From Carnobacterium maltaromaticum DSM 20342 (GTDB lineage: Bacteria; Bacillota; Bacilli; Lactobacillales; Carnobacteriaceae), in NCBI RefSeq assembly GCF_000744945.1, contig NZ_JQMX01000001.1, positions 1,364,001 to 1,428,000 on the forward strand: 64,000 nucleotides of DNA, in the 5' to 3' direction. The notes under the pieces are model-generated. The model searched no databases, had not been told where the DNA came from, and saw only the letters and a program-made list of their open reading frames with translations. Every line of letters starts with the position of its first letter. The first letter of the stretch is position 1. The position numbers and the translations under genes were made by a program. This document shows positions 1 through 7,734 of this stretch, in pieces.

Positions 1-3
1 CAT
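1..3 (-). CDS. Start codon of a gene running off the left edge
   Basis: The reverse strand reads a strong AGGAGG ribosome binding site at about 12-17 followed by ATG at the very edge. Only the start codon is inside the window, so the product is unknown. Its position just after a LytTR-type regulator suggests a target operon such as an ABC transporter, which is inference only. Confidence 0.5.
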
Positions 4-93
4 TGTGCTTTCCTCCTGTGATATTCAAAAAAAACTGTGTCTAACCTAAATGGAACTATTAGATGCTTGCCAGAAGTATTTCCCAGGCAATAA

Positions 94-138
94 TTATAGT
101 CATTCCCAAAATTCAAAAAACGTATGCTTATAGTCATT
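94..138 (-). promoter_or_regulatory. Direct repeat, candidate LytTR binding sites
   Basis: The 11-mer TTATAGTCATT occurs exactly twice, at 94-104 and 128-138, a 34-bp period of about three helical turns. It lies between the LytTR gene and the gene that starts at the left edge. LytTR proteins usually bind direct repeats upstream of their targets, although 21-22 bp spacing is more typical. The assignment as an operator is inference. Confidence 0.4.
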
Positions 139-157
139 TTCTTCACCCTTAAACCAC

Positions 158-1144
158 TTAAATCTCAAGCAATAGTTTTAATTCCTCTAAGCGAGTTCTA
201 GATAAAGGTAACTTTGTTTTGATTTCATCTGCTAAGACTAAGGTAAAACTATTTCTGGAATAACTGACTAATTCCCGTACTCTTTGCAGATTAACTAGAT
301 AACTTCGGTGACAGCGGAAAAATCCAAATTTTATGAGTCGCGCTTCAAGTTCAGTCATAGTTAAAGCCGATGGAAAGCTTTCGCCACCAACATGAACTTG
401 ACTGACACCGTTAATACTCTCAATATAATCAATTTCTGTCGGACTAAAGAAAATCATTTTATCATCAATTTTACATAATATTTTAAAGACATTCGGTTGT
501 AAATTGGCTGAATAAGCTGGTTCATGGTTCCCTTTTTCTTCTGACAAATCAACTTGATTTAAACCAGATTCATGCTTCACATAGACTTTTGAACTAAGCA
601 AAATGAGCTCTTCTAAATAAGGTGCCGTAACTAGCACTGCAATAGCTTCTTTTTTGAATACCTCTAAACATTTTATATAAAGCTCAATTCCTTCATTATC
701 TAAATCCGTTAGCGGACTTTCGATTAAAACTAAATCAGGTTGTGCGCTATAGATTCTTAAAAGGCCGACTCGCTTCTTTTGTGCAAGGGATAGTTTTTCA
801 ATTGCAGTCTTCCAACAATCTATTAAGGCAAAAGATTCTTTTAAATTGGCTAAGTCAATTTTCTGAGCATTTAGACGATTAAAGAAAGTCAGATACTTTT
901 CTACTGTTAATTTTTCATACAATCCGTCGTTCTTTCGATCCGATTCCATACTAGTTAACTGGCGTTGTATCTTGCCACTTGTTGGTATTTTTTCTCCTTC
1001 AATTAAATCAAATAAAAGATGACTTTCGTCTATTGAACATTTTATCCCAACTACTTCAGCTTCCTCGACATCAAAACTTATATTTTTTAAGAGGAGTTTT
1101 GCTTTTTCTTGTTTCATTACTTCTTCGACAATTAACCGTTTCAT
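158..1144 (-). CDS. LytTR DNA-binding protein with degenerate ABC ATPase-like domain
   Basis: This 328-residue protein joins an N-terminal ABC-ATPase-like domain (about 1-210) to a C-terminal LytTR DNA-binding domain (about 225-328, with IDYIESINGVSQVHV and FFRCHRSYLVN). The ABC half is catalytically degraded: no Walker A GxxGxGKS/T can be seen where IKCSIDESHLL stands, the signature is LSLAQ rather than LSGGQ, and the Walker B region reads VLIESP, so the catalytic Asp-Glu pair is altered. It is therefore probably a regulator using a dead ATPase fold for sensing or protein contact, not a transporter subunit. GGAGGATACAT precedes the ATG. A gene starts 155 bp downstream on the same strand with a direct repeat in between, the likely target. 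Domain calls are firm; the ligand is unknown. Confidence 0.8.
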   Translation of the reverse strand: MKRLIVEEVMKQEKAKLLLKNISFDVEEAEVVGIKCSIDESHLLFDLIEGEKIPTSGKIQRQLTSMESDRKNDGLYEKLTVEKYLTFFNRLNAQKIDLANLKESFALIDCWKTAIEKLSLAQKKRVGLLRIYSAQPDLVLIESPLTDLDNEGIELYIKCLEVFKKEAIAVLVTAPYLEELILLSSKVYVKHESGLNQVDLSEEKGNHEPAYSANLQPNVFKILCKIDDKMIFFSPTEIDYIESINGVSQVHVGGESFPSALTMTELEARLIKFGFFRCHRSYLVNLQRVRELVSYSRNSFTLVLADEIKTKLPLSRTRLEELKLLLEI

Positions 1145-1218
1145 ATGTATCCTCCGCTCCCCATTCGCTATCTTTTTATTTTACTATAGAATTTTGAAAA
1201 CCAAGTAAATCCGACATC

Positions 1219-1262
1219 AAAAAAGCAGAAAAACCCAAGATAATGAGTTTTTCTGCTTTTAA
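1219..1262 (-). terminator. Intrinsic terminator after metQ
   Basis: The arms AAAAGCAGAAAAAC (1221-1234) and GTTTTTCTGCTTTT (1247-1260) pair, and on the reverse strand are followed by T-rich sequence, just past the metQ stop. Confidence 0.85.
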
Positions 1263-1273
1263 TTTTAAATGAT

Positions 1274-2107
1274 TTAGTCTACTGGTACGACTGCGCCGTT
1301 CCATTCTTTTAAAATCCATTCTTTTACATCTTTTGATTTTAAGACTTCAACTAATTTTTTAATATTTTCATTGTCTTTATCTTCTTTTCGAACTGCTACA
1401 ATATTCGCATATGGTGAACTTGTTTTTTCTAAAGCAATCGCATCTTTCAAAGGATCTAAGCCATTATCAACGGCAAAGTTTGAGTTAATTGCCACAATAT
1501 CCCCTTCATCATTGTTCAAGAAGGTCGTCATCAATGCTGGATCTGCTTCATATGTGAATTTTAAATTCTTTTTATTTTCAACGATGTCGTCAAACGATGC
1601 TGTAGTTATGTCAACACCATCTTTGACTTTAACTAAGCCTGCATCTTGTAAAATGCTGATAACACGGCCCCAGTCGGTTGTTGAATTACTGACAATTACT
1701 GTTGCTCCGTCTTTTAAGTCGTCTAAGTTTTTAACGCGTTTAGAATACAAACCCAGTGGTTCAATGTGAATTGCCCCTGCATTTACAAAATCATAGTCAT
1801 TTTCTTTCACTTGTAAATTGAAATAAGGAATATGTTGGAAATAGTTTGCATCAATTTCACCATCAGCTAAGGCTTTGTTAGGCAAAATGTAGTCTTGATA
1901 AGTGGTTATTTGTAAATCAATTCCTTCTTTTTCTAAGATTGGCTTCACATGTTCTAAAATAACTGCATGTGGGATATTACTTGCTCCAATTTTCAATACG
2001 TTATCTTTAGCTTTTTTATCCTCTTTAGCACCATTTGACCCACAAGCCGCTAACGTTACTACTAAAACTAAAGCCACAATTAATCCAAAAATTCTTGTTT
2101 TTTTCAT
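1274..2107 (-). CDS. metQ: Methionine ABC transporter substrate-binding lipoprotein MetQ
   Basis: This is the extracytoplasmic methionine-binding lipoprotein of the MetNIQ importer (NlpA/MetQ family). The N-terminus MKKTRIFGL is a lipoprotein signal with a hydrophobic core and lipobox LAAC, Cys22 being the lipidation site. The mature part starts KIGASNIPHAVILEHV, typical of the family. The ATG at 2107 is chosen because GGAGG precedes it by 8 bases; an in-frame TTG 15 bases earlier lies inside that ribosome binding site. It is the last gene of metN-metI-metQ and is followed by a terminator. The Met T-box upstream of metN should control all three genes. Confidence 0.93.
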   Translation of the reverse strand: MKKTRIFGLIVALVLVVTLAACGSNGAKEDKKAKDNVLKIGASNIPHAVILEHVKPILEKEGIDLQITTYQDYILPNKALADGEIDANYFQHIPYFNLQVKENDYDFVNAGAIHIEPLGLYSKRVKNLDDLKDGATVIVSNSTTDWGRVISILQDAGLVKVKDGVDITTASFDDIVENKKNLKFTYEADPALMTTFLNNDEGDIVAINSNFAVDNGLDPLKDAIALEKTSSPYANIVAVRKEDKDNENIKKLVEVLKSKDVKEWILKEWNGAVVPVD

Positions 2108-2152
2108 ACTCTTTTCCTCCAATTTTCTACTTTATTAGTCGTTAATTTAAAA

Positions 2153-2842
2153 TTAACGCTTGTCGATTTTTTTAACAGCGAAGTCGCCTAATAACTGGAT
2201 TGCAAAGACAATTACTAGAATAATAAAGGTTGCAACGACTGTCACGCCCATTTGATTTCGTTGGAAGCCTTCTAAGTAAGCGAGGTTTCCTAATCCACCA
2301 GCACCAATTACACCGGCCATAGCTGTGTAGCCCACCAATGATATTGCTGTTACAGTGATACCTGAAACAATTGCGGGTAGGCTTTCTGGTAAAAGAACTT
2401 TATAAATAACTTGAAATTTATTTGCCCCCATGGCTTCTGCTGCTTCGATAACGCCCTTATCAATTTCTCTAAAGCCAATTTCAACCATCCGCGCATAGAA
2501 AGGCGCTGCCGAAATAATTAGTGCTGGCAAAGCTGCAGTAGGCCCCATTATTTTCCCTACTAAAGCTTTAGTTACTGGGATTAATAAAACAATTAAGATG
2601 ATAAAAGGCACTGAACGGAATACATTAACAAGAATTGACACGAACCAATAAAAGAATTTAGCGAGTTTCGTGTTTTTTCCATTTGTTTCATATAAGACTA
2701 AACCTAGTACCAAACCTAAGATAAAGACTAGTAGTAAAGAACCTGCTGTCATACCTAGTGTTTGTAAGGTTGCCGTTTTTATTTTTTCTGGATCAACAGT
2801 TGAAAAATCCAAGTAGGCTGAAAAATCTATTTTATTTAACAT
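2153..2842 (-). CDS. metI: Methionine ABC transporter permease MetI
   Basis: A 229-residue inner-membrane permease with about five hydrophobic segments and the EAA loop ([22 protein letters not shown], near 135-156) that contacts the MetN ATPase. Length and motifs fit MetI (called MetP in Bacillus). Its start overlaps the end of metN by 11 bases, a sign of translational coupling, and metQ follows 45 bases later. It forms the membrane channel for methionine uptake. Confidence 0.93.
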   Translation of the reverse strand: MLNKIDFSAYLDFSTVDPEKIKTATLQTLGMTAGSLLLVFILGLVLGLVLYETNGKNTKLAKFFYWFVSILVNVFRSVPFIILIVLLIPVTKALVGKIMGPTAALPALIISAAPFYARMVEIGFREIDKGVIEAAEAMGANKFQVIYKVLLPESLPAIVSGITVTAISLVGYTAMAGVIGAGGLGNLAYLEGFQRNQMGVTVVATFIILVIVFAIQLLGDFAVKKIDKR

Positions 2843-3863
2843 CTGTAATCACCTCAACTTCAACGCGCATTTTCCTTAAATTCTCAATGGCTTGATTAAT
2901 TTTTTCTGGTTGCCCCATTAATTGAACATACAAGGAGCCAATCGCGCCTTCTTGCGTTTTCTTGATGTTCCCTTCAATAATGGTTAAATCAACTTCATCT
3001 TCTTTAACAATTTTAGAGATAATTGGCAGTTTTGCTTGTTCACCGTGGAAGGTTAAGCGTACGACTTTTCCATCTGGATACTCGGCTAACAATTCTTCTA
3101 AAACGAGATGAGTATCTTCTTCGTCATTAGAATCTTGACGAATAAAACGTTTAGTCACTTCTTCTTTTGGACGTTTGAAGACATCCATTACATTGCCATG
3201 TTCTACAATTTTGCCACTTTCCATGACAGCAACTTTATCACAGATTTTACGAATGACATGCATTTCATGGGTAATCAATACAATCGTTAAATTTAAACGT
3301 TTGTTAATATCCAATAATAAATCTAAAACCTCATCTGTTGTTTGCGGATCTAGCGCACTCGTCGCTTCATCACATAATAGCAGTGTTGGATCATTGGCTA
3401 GCGAGCGAGCAATACCAACGCGTTGCTTCTGACCACCAGATAATTGAGCTGGGTAGGCATCTTCTCGGCCTTCAAGACCCACTAATTTTACTAATTCATT
3501 GGCTCGTGCCAAGCGTTTTTCTTTTGGAACACCTGCAATTTCTAAAGGAAACAAGATATTCTCAACAACGGTACGCGACCATAATAAATTAAAATGTTGA
3601 AACACCATCCCGATTTTTTGGCGCTCTTTTCTTAGCGAACTCCCTTTCAAGGTTGAAATCACTTTTCCATTTACAGAAACAGTTCCAGAACTTGGAGCTT
3701 CTAGACCATTAAACATTCGAATTAATGTGCTTTTACCTGCGCCAGAATAACCGACGATTCCATAAATATCGCCACTTTCGATGGATAAATTAACCCCATT
3801 TACAGCTTCAACAGTTCCTTTTTTCGTTTGGAATATTTTTTTGATATCCTTTAACTCAATCAT
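2832..3863 (-). CDS. metN: Methionine ABC transporter ATP-binding protein MetN
   Basis: A 343-residue ATPase of the methionine importer. It has Walker [10 protein letters not shown] (about 37-45), Q-loop VFQHFNLL, signature LSGGQKQR, Walker [13 protein letters not shown] and a switch His in LITHEM. The C-terminal part (about 265-343) is a NIL/ACT-like domain, which in MetN proteins binds methionine and inhibits transport. First gene of the operon; a T-box leader lies directly upstream. In Bacillus subtilis the equivalent genes (yusCBA) also lie near gcvH and an ArsC-like gene, matching the neighbours seen here. Confidence 0.95.
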   Translation of the reverse strand: MIELKDIKKIFQTKKGTVEAVNGVNLSIESGDIYGIVGYSGAGKSTLIRMFNGLEAPSSGTVSVNGKVISTLKGSSLRKERQKIGMVFQHFNLLWSRTVVENILFPLEIAGVPKEKRLARANELVKLVGLEGREDAYPAQLSGGQKQRVGIARSLANDPTLLLCDEATSALDPQTTDEVLDLLLDINKRLNLTIVLITHEMHVIRKICDKVAVMESGKIVEHGNVMDVFKRPKEEVTKRFIRQDSNDEEDTHLVLEELLAEYPDGKVVRLTFHGEQAKLPIISKIVKEDEVDLTIIEGNIKKTQEGAIGSLYVQLMGQPEKINQAIENLRKMRVEVEVITDVK

Positions 3864-3911
3864 TGTTTATCGTTCCTTTCCATCCTCTTAACATCTGCTT
3901 AATTAATAAAA

Positions 3912-4225
3912 CAAAAAAGCTCTCATCCTTAAACCAAGTTTCATACTTGATTCAAGGACGAAAGCTTTGGACATTTCGTGTTACCACCTTGTTTTGTTGA
4001 CTCATCACTAAGTCGACCTCAATCAGTACAAAAGAAAAAAACAACTTTTTATACTGTGGCACTGTAACGGGTGCTCCCGTAATAAGCTTGTTGGTAAAAC
4101 CAATTCGCCTACTCCTCGCTCAAAGACCATCTTCAGTTCTATATTCATTGCCTTTTTTCAGCTATCCAGGCTCTCTTTTAAATGACATTAAAACGTACTC
4201 TTCTTATCATCGCTTTTCTTTAATT
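3912..4225 (-). promoter_or_regulatory. Methionine T-box riboswitch leader of metNIQ
   Basis: On the reverse strand the leader has the expected T-box parts in order. Stem I contains a GATGA K-turn motif near its base and the AGAGAGCC motif. The specifier region GAAG-ATG-G places a methionine codon at 4128-4130. The T-box sequence AAGGTGGTAACACG (3977-3990) has TGGT complementary to a tRNA ending ACCA. A terminator hairpin then follows, pairing AAAGCTTTCGTCCTT with AAGGATGAGAGCTTT and ending in a T run (about 3913-3967). Uncharged tRNA-Met should stabilise the antiterminator and switch on methionine uptake. Met-specific T-boxes are known for Lactobacillales methionine genes. Confidence 0.92.
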
Positions 4226-4231
4226 GTTCTA

Positions 4232-4261
4232 AGTTTAGCAGACGGTAAAGCCTTCTGTCAA
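4232..4261 (-). promoter_or_regulatory. Promoter of the T-box/metNIQ transcript
   Basis: Reverse strand: TTGACA (4256-4261), 18-bp spacer, TAAACT (4232-4237). It sits right after the gcvH stop codon and would start RNA a few bases before stem I of the T-box. Confidence 0.75.
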
Positions 4262-4264
4262 GGC

Positions 4265-4609
4265 TTACTCTGAAATTGCCAGACTAGATAATAATTCTTT
4301 ATCAACTTGATCTAAAATAACAATCCAGTTATCTTCCTTTTTAGTACTATTTAAAAGTTCTGGGTTTTCACTCAGTTCAAGATTCCACGCAACAACTTGA
4401 CCTTTTACAGGTGAAGTTAATTCTGTTACAGCTTTTGCGGCTTCGACACCAATTAAAGTTGCATCTTTTTCTACTTGGGTTGTTTCAGGAGTTAAATCAA
4501 CAAACATAACCTCACCTAAATCATCTTGCCCTTTAGCAGAAATCCCTACTTTTATACCTTCTTGAACTTCTTCTAGCCATAAGCCATTTTCACTATAGTA
4601 AACTGTCAT
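4265..4609 (-). CDS. gcvH: GcvH-like lipoyl carrier protein
   Basis: A 114-residue lipoyl-domain protein related to glycine cleavage H protein. The lipoylation site is the Lys in GVEAAKAVTELTSPVKG; the usual ESVKA is slightly changed to EAAKA. No other glycine cleavage gene is in the window. In many Firmicutes GcvH also serves as the lipoyl relay for 2-oxoacid dehydrogenases, so that role is plausible here. The ATG at 4609 is preferred over a TTG 15 bases upstream because it follows GGGAG at normal spacing. It starts 17 bases after the ArsC-like gene and is probably co-transcribed with it, as in Bacillus subtilis yusI-gcvH. Confidence 0.85.
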   Translation of the reverse strand: MTVYYSENGLWLEEVQEGIKVGISAKGQDDLGEVMFVDLTPETTQVEKDATLIGVEAAKAVTELTSPVKGQVVAWNLELSENPELLNSTKKEDNWIVILDQVDKELLSSLAISE

Positions 4610-4626
4610 GTCCTCTACTCCCAACT

Positions 4627-4980
4627 TTATTTCCAGTTTTTTTCGAAATCTGCTTCCTTGAAGCCTAATGTTAATTTTTTACCATCAGTCATTAGCGGTC
4701 GCTTAATCAGCATACCATCTGTAGCAAGCAATGCACTGGCTTCAGCGATATCCATATCATCAATCTTATCTTTTAGTCCTAGTTCACGGTATTTCCCACC
4801 ACTTGTGTTAAAAAAGCGACGAATTGGTAAACCAGAAGCTTCAATCCAGCTAGCTAATTCCTTAGCTGTTGGCGGCGTTTCTAAAAGGTTGATTTGGTTA
4901 TAGACGACTTTATTTTCATCTAACCAAGCTCTAGCTTTTTTACATGTAGAACATCTTGGGTGTTCGTAAAATTGAATCAT
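4627..4980 (-). CDS. ArsC/Spx-family thioredoxin-fold protein (YusI-like)
   Basis: A 117-residue protein of the arsenate reductase-like ArsC/Spx family. The N-terminal FYEHPRCSTCKKA carries a CxxC motif at residues 10 and 13, and the C-terminal half has the family's RPLMTDGKKLTLGF segment. It lacks arsenic-operon neighbours and instead pairs with gcvH, as YusI does in Bacillus. It could be a thiol-redox enzyme or a small regulator of Spx type; a dedicated arsenate reductase is less likely. First gene of the two-gene unit. Confidence 0.85.
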   Translation of the reverse strand: MIQFYEHPRCSTCKKARAWLDENKVVYNQINLLETPPTAKELASWIEASGLPIRRFFNTSGGKYRELGLKDKIDDMDIAEASALLATDGMLIKRPLMTDGKKLTLGFKEADFEKNWK

Positions 4981-5095
4981 TGTGTGTATACCTCCAGAAT
5001 TTATTTAGAAAAATCGAATTCAGCATGAGTTCTTTTTCACTAAAATTTTATTATCTTTAGTATAACATGATTTACGTTGTCAGTTAAAGTTGAAT

Positions 5096-6274
5096 CTAAA
5101 ATTCTTTTTCTTCATCAGAGAACATATAACTCTTATAATGGTACCGCATCGATAAGATTAAGCCGACAGCCATCATGTTTCCTAGCAACGCCGTCCCACC
5201 TTGTGAAATAAACGGTAATGGAATACCAGTCAATGGTAGTAATCCGATACTCATCCCAATATTCTCCAGAACATGGAATAGAATCATCATAATAACCCCA
5301 GTTGAAATATAGGTATAAAATTCATTTTTCGTATCAAAACATACGCGAATCATTTGATAAATTAGTAAGAAATAAAGGAAAATCAATATACAACTTCCAA
5401 TAAAACCAAAGTTTTCCGCAATTGTAGAGAAGATCATATCCGACTCTCTAACAGGCACATACACTTCAAAAATACCAAAGCCTTTACCAAATACTTTACC
5501 AGAGCCAATGGCTTTCATACTTTGTACTAGCTGGTAAGCATCTCCTGAAACATCGTGATAAGGATTTAACCAAGAATCAATCCGAGCAAATTGGTAATTT
5601 TTAAAGCCTAATTTAAGTAGGAACGGTCGGTCATTCATAACTAACCATAACGCACCGCAAAAAGTACTAAATCCTAGTGTAAATAACGGAAGCAAAATTT
5701 TCCACGTAATTCCTGACATTAAGACCATCCCACCGATGATTGCTATAAATACCAACGTTGTTCCTAAGTCATTTTGAACTAATACAAGACCTAGTGGAAT
5801 TGCGGCTGTTAAAAACATTTTACCTAATAATAAAAAATCAGTTGAAGGTTGATGTTGATTAAAACGGCTATTGTGTTTCGTAACGACACGAGCCATCATT
5901 AAGATAAAGGCAACTTTCATTACCTCAGAAGGCTGGAAGGTCAGACCACCAATTTTGAACCAACTCTTTGCGCCGGTTACAGCTTCAGTTGGTCGATCAT
6001 AAAGGAATAAAACCAGCACTAGCAGGACAATCCCACCCCAGTAGGCAATTGGTGCTAATTTCCAAAGCTGTTCTGAGTCAAATTGCATAATGACCGCAAT
6101 CGCCACAGCTCCAATGACATACCAAGCGATATGCATAATCGTTGCTTTAATACTCCCGCCCATATCAATTACTGTTGTTGAATAAATAGTTGCGATACTA
6201 ATAATACACAGTAACATGACGGATAAGATGATACCATAATCTATTTTAGATTCACTATTGCTGTTTTCTGCCAT
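5096..6274 (-). CDS. rodA: RodA, peptidoglycan glycosyltransferase (SEDS family)
   Basis: A multi-spanning SEDS protein (about ten membrane helices, 392 residues) that polymerises glycan strands during cell elongation with a class B PBP. Diagnostic stretches are SWFKIGGLTFQPSEVMKVAF, QNDLGTTLVF, VPVRESDMIFSTIAENFGFIG and GIPLPFISQGGTALL; the VPVRESDMIFS motif fits RodA rather than FtsW. The reading frame is open upstream to 6367, but those extra residues come from a repeat element. The true start is the ATG at 6274 behind AAGGAG. Two tandem copies of the repeat lie directly upstream. A partial ftsW lies at the other end of the window. Confidence 0.92.
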   Translation of the reverse strand: MAENSNSESKIDYGIILSVMLLCIISIATIYSTTVIDMGGSIKATIMHIAWYVIGAVAIAVIMQFDSEQLWKLAPIAYWGGIVLLVLVLFLYDRPTEAVTGAKSWFKIGGLTFQPSEVMKVAFILMMARVVTKHNSRFNQHQPSTDFLLLGKMFLTAAIPLGLVLVQNDLGTTLVFIAIIGGMVLMSGITWKILLPLFTLGFSTFCGALWLVMNDRPFLLKLGFKNYQFARIDSWLNPYHDVSGDAYQLVQSMKAIGSGKVFGKGFGIFEVYVPVRESDMIFSTIAENFGFIGSCILIFLYFLLIYQMIRVCFDTKNEFYTYISTGVIMMILFHVLENIGMSIGLLPLTGIPLPFISQGGTALLGNMMAVGLILSMRYHYKSYMFSDEEKEF

Positions 6275-6296
6275 GTTTTCTAAAGTCTCCTTGTAA

Positions 6297-6537
6297 ATAA
6301 AAAGTTTGTTGAGCCGGGTAGCTCCGATAAGAAAATAGGGAAAATTGATATGGCGTTTTTTTGCCATCTCAAATTTTCATCTTTTTCTCGAGGAGTTGGC
6401 TCATAAGAACTAGCCTTAATAAAAAGTTTGTTGAGCCGGGTAGCTCTAGCAAGAAAATAGGGGAATTTGATGTGACGCTTTTTGTCACCTCGAAATTCCA
6501 TCTTCTTTTCGAAGAGCTGGTTCATAAAAATTAACTT
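6297..6537 (-). repeat. Two tandem 121-bp palindromic elements upstream of rodA
   Basis: Copies at about 6297-6417 and 6418-6537. Each has inverted ends (GTTTGTTGAGCC at one end, GGCTCATAAGAAC at the other) and a central hairpin. The first copy's stem is ATGGC/GCCAT and the second's is GTGAC/GTCAC, read in the rodA direction. They end 22 bases before the rodA start codon, so they are probably in its 5' leader. Short chance ORFs inside encode KKRHIKFPYF-like peptides that are not real genes. Confidence 0.9.
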
Positions 6538-6788
6538 GTATTTATTGTTTCATTAATCATACCCTATTATAGACTGAATTTCACGTACCATTTTTCAATA
6601 AAACTTCCAAAATAGCTTCTATGAAAAGTCGTTTAATTATTCTTGTCTCAATTTACTATTATAAGCTATTTACAGAAATAAATCTTTACCAAATTCTTAC
6701 ATTTTTTATAAATTTATTTTTCAAGTCGTATTTTAACAAGAAAGCTACATTCAACTTAGAAATTCTAGTATGTTTCAATTAACTAAAC
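6538..6788. other. AT-rich intergenic stretch upstream of rodA
   Basis: No convincing gene seen. The region should contain the promoter for the rodA transcript on the reverse strand, but no strong -35/-10 pair stands out. Confidence 0.4.
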
Positions 6789-6818
6789 TTGATTCAGTCT
6801 ATAAAATTATAGTATACT
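6789..6818 (+). promoter_or_regulatory. Promoter of the FusB-like gene and its leader
   Basis: TTGATT (6789-6794), 18-bp spacer, TATACT (6813-6818). Transcription would start about 70 bases before the leader ORF. Confidence 0.6.
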
Positions 6819-6892
6819 GGCTTAGAATTATAATAGGAACGACAATTTTTTTCGTATCAATTTAAATAAACTAAATTTTAGGTGGTGATCAA

Positions 6893-6940
6893 ATGGTGCA
6901 TATAAAATGCATTTCTATACGATGGGTGGGACAACTTTAG
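6893..6940 (+). CDS. 15-residue leader peptide upstream of the FusB-like gene
   Basis: ATG to TAG encodes MVHIKCISIRWVGQL, preceded by AGGTGGTGATCA as ribosome binding site. The last codons and the stop overlap the 5' arm of an 11-bp hairpin, so a ribosome stalled or paused here would open the hairpin. This is the layout of drug-responsive attenuation leaders. There is no direct proof that it is translated. Confidence 0.6.
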   Translation: MVHIKCISIRWVGQL

Positions 6941-6986
6941 TAGTGTCGTTTCAGTTACTTTAATAGTAAGCCTCCCTACTAAAGTT
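6933..6986 (+). promoter_or_regulatory. Attenuator hairpins between leader peptide and FusB-like gene
   Basis: AACTTTAGTAG (6933-6943) pairs perfectly with CTACTAAAGTT (6976-6986). A second near-copy of the 5' arm, ACTTTAATAG (6957-6966), can pair with the same 3' arm with one mismatch. The two hairpins exclude each other. CCTCC at 6971-6975 is complementary to the GGAGG of the gene's own ribosome binding site at 7021-7025, so site masking is also possible. Whether control is by transcription or translation cannot be told. Confidence 0.6.
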
Positions 6987-7035
6987 AACTTTATTGTTAA
7001 ACAAAATAGAACTTTTATACGGAGGAAACACTATA

Positions 7036-7683
7036 ATGGAAAAATTTATCCAACCCTACACTTACAATTTTATTCAATTCCAAGCAAATGAATTGCTTAA
7101 AGCGCATCGTTCACTCAATGACTTCGCTACTATTCAAACTATGAAATTAGTAGTCATTGAAAAAATACTTACTCGCTTTAATCAACCAACTGAATCAGAA
7201 AAAGAACTTCTTAATCGAATCGTGCAATTTAGCCATTCTCAAAAAGAAATGGATGCTTATTTAATCCTATTAGAGGATTTTATTATTCCTTTTGAGCAAC
7301 CTTCTGATGCAGCATTAAAAAAATTATTTCGCAAAACTAAAAAATTACACATCCCTAATTGGGATACACTTAATTTAGCTGACTATACATTTTATGGTTG
7401 GAATGATGCCGGGAAACAAAGAAAATATTTAATTCTCTTTGAACAACAAAAATTAATCGGGATCGAAGGAACGCTCTCTCCAACTACGCATAAAGGATTT
7501 TGTGCTATTTGCCACACTTCTTCTCAAGTTTCCTTATTTATGAATATTGGAAAGCATAATAAAGATGGACAATTTACATCTAAAGGGAATTATATTTGTC
7601 ATGATAGTCATCAATGTAATAAAAATATCATGGAACTAGATGAATTACAAAAGTTCATTGGGATTGTGAAACAAAAAGAATAA
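7036..7683 (+). CDS. FusB/FusC-type EF-G-binding protein (fusidic acid resistance family)
   Basis: A 215-residue protein matching the FusB family, which binds elongation factor G and frees it from fusidic acid-stalled ribosomes. It has an N-terminal helical domain and a C-terminal treble-clef zinc-binding domain with CAIC (FCAICHTSSQVSLFMNIGKH) and a second group of ligands in YICHDSHQCNK. Length is as in FusB (about 213). The ATG at 7036 follows GGAGGAAACACTATA; an upstream in-frame TTG at 6994 has no such site. A leader peptide and hairpins precede it, suggesting induction. Chromosomal FusB-like genes are common in Firmicutes, so resistance itself is inference. Confidence 0.85.
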   Translation: MEKFIQPYTYNFIQFQANELLKAHRSLNDFATIQTMKLVVIEKILTRFNQPTESEKELLNRIVQFSHSQKEMDAYLILLEDFIIPFEQPSDAALKKLFRKTKKLHIPNWDTLNLADYTFYGWNDAGKQRKYLILFEQQKLIGIEGTLSPTTHKGFCAICHTSSQVSLFMNIGKHNKDGQFTSKGNYICHDSHQCNKNIMELDELQKFIGIVKQKE

Positions 7684-7687
7684 GCTA

Positions 7688-7734
7688 AAAACAGCATCTT
7701 CCTCATTCATTTGAGAAGGATGCTGTTTTTTTTT
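7688..7734. terminator. Bidirectional terminator
   Basis: AAAACAGCATC-TTCCTC pairs with GAGAAGGATGCTGTTTT, followed by a T run on the plus strand and A/T-rich sequence on the other side. It serves the FusB-like gene and the convergent permease. Confidence 0.85.

Noticed and set aside
1371..1769. Plus-strand ORF opposite metQ
   Set aside because: Shadow frame of metQ with low-complexity composition and no ribosome binding site. The same holds for the other frames antisense to clear genes.
6275..6367. N-terminal extension of RodA
   Set aside because: The residues are encoded by the repeat element; the ATG at 6274 has AAGGAG and gives the normal RodA length.
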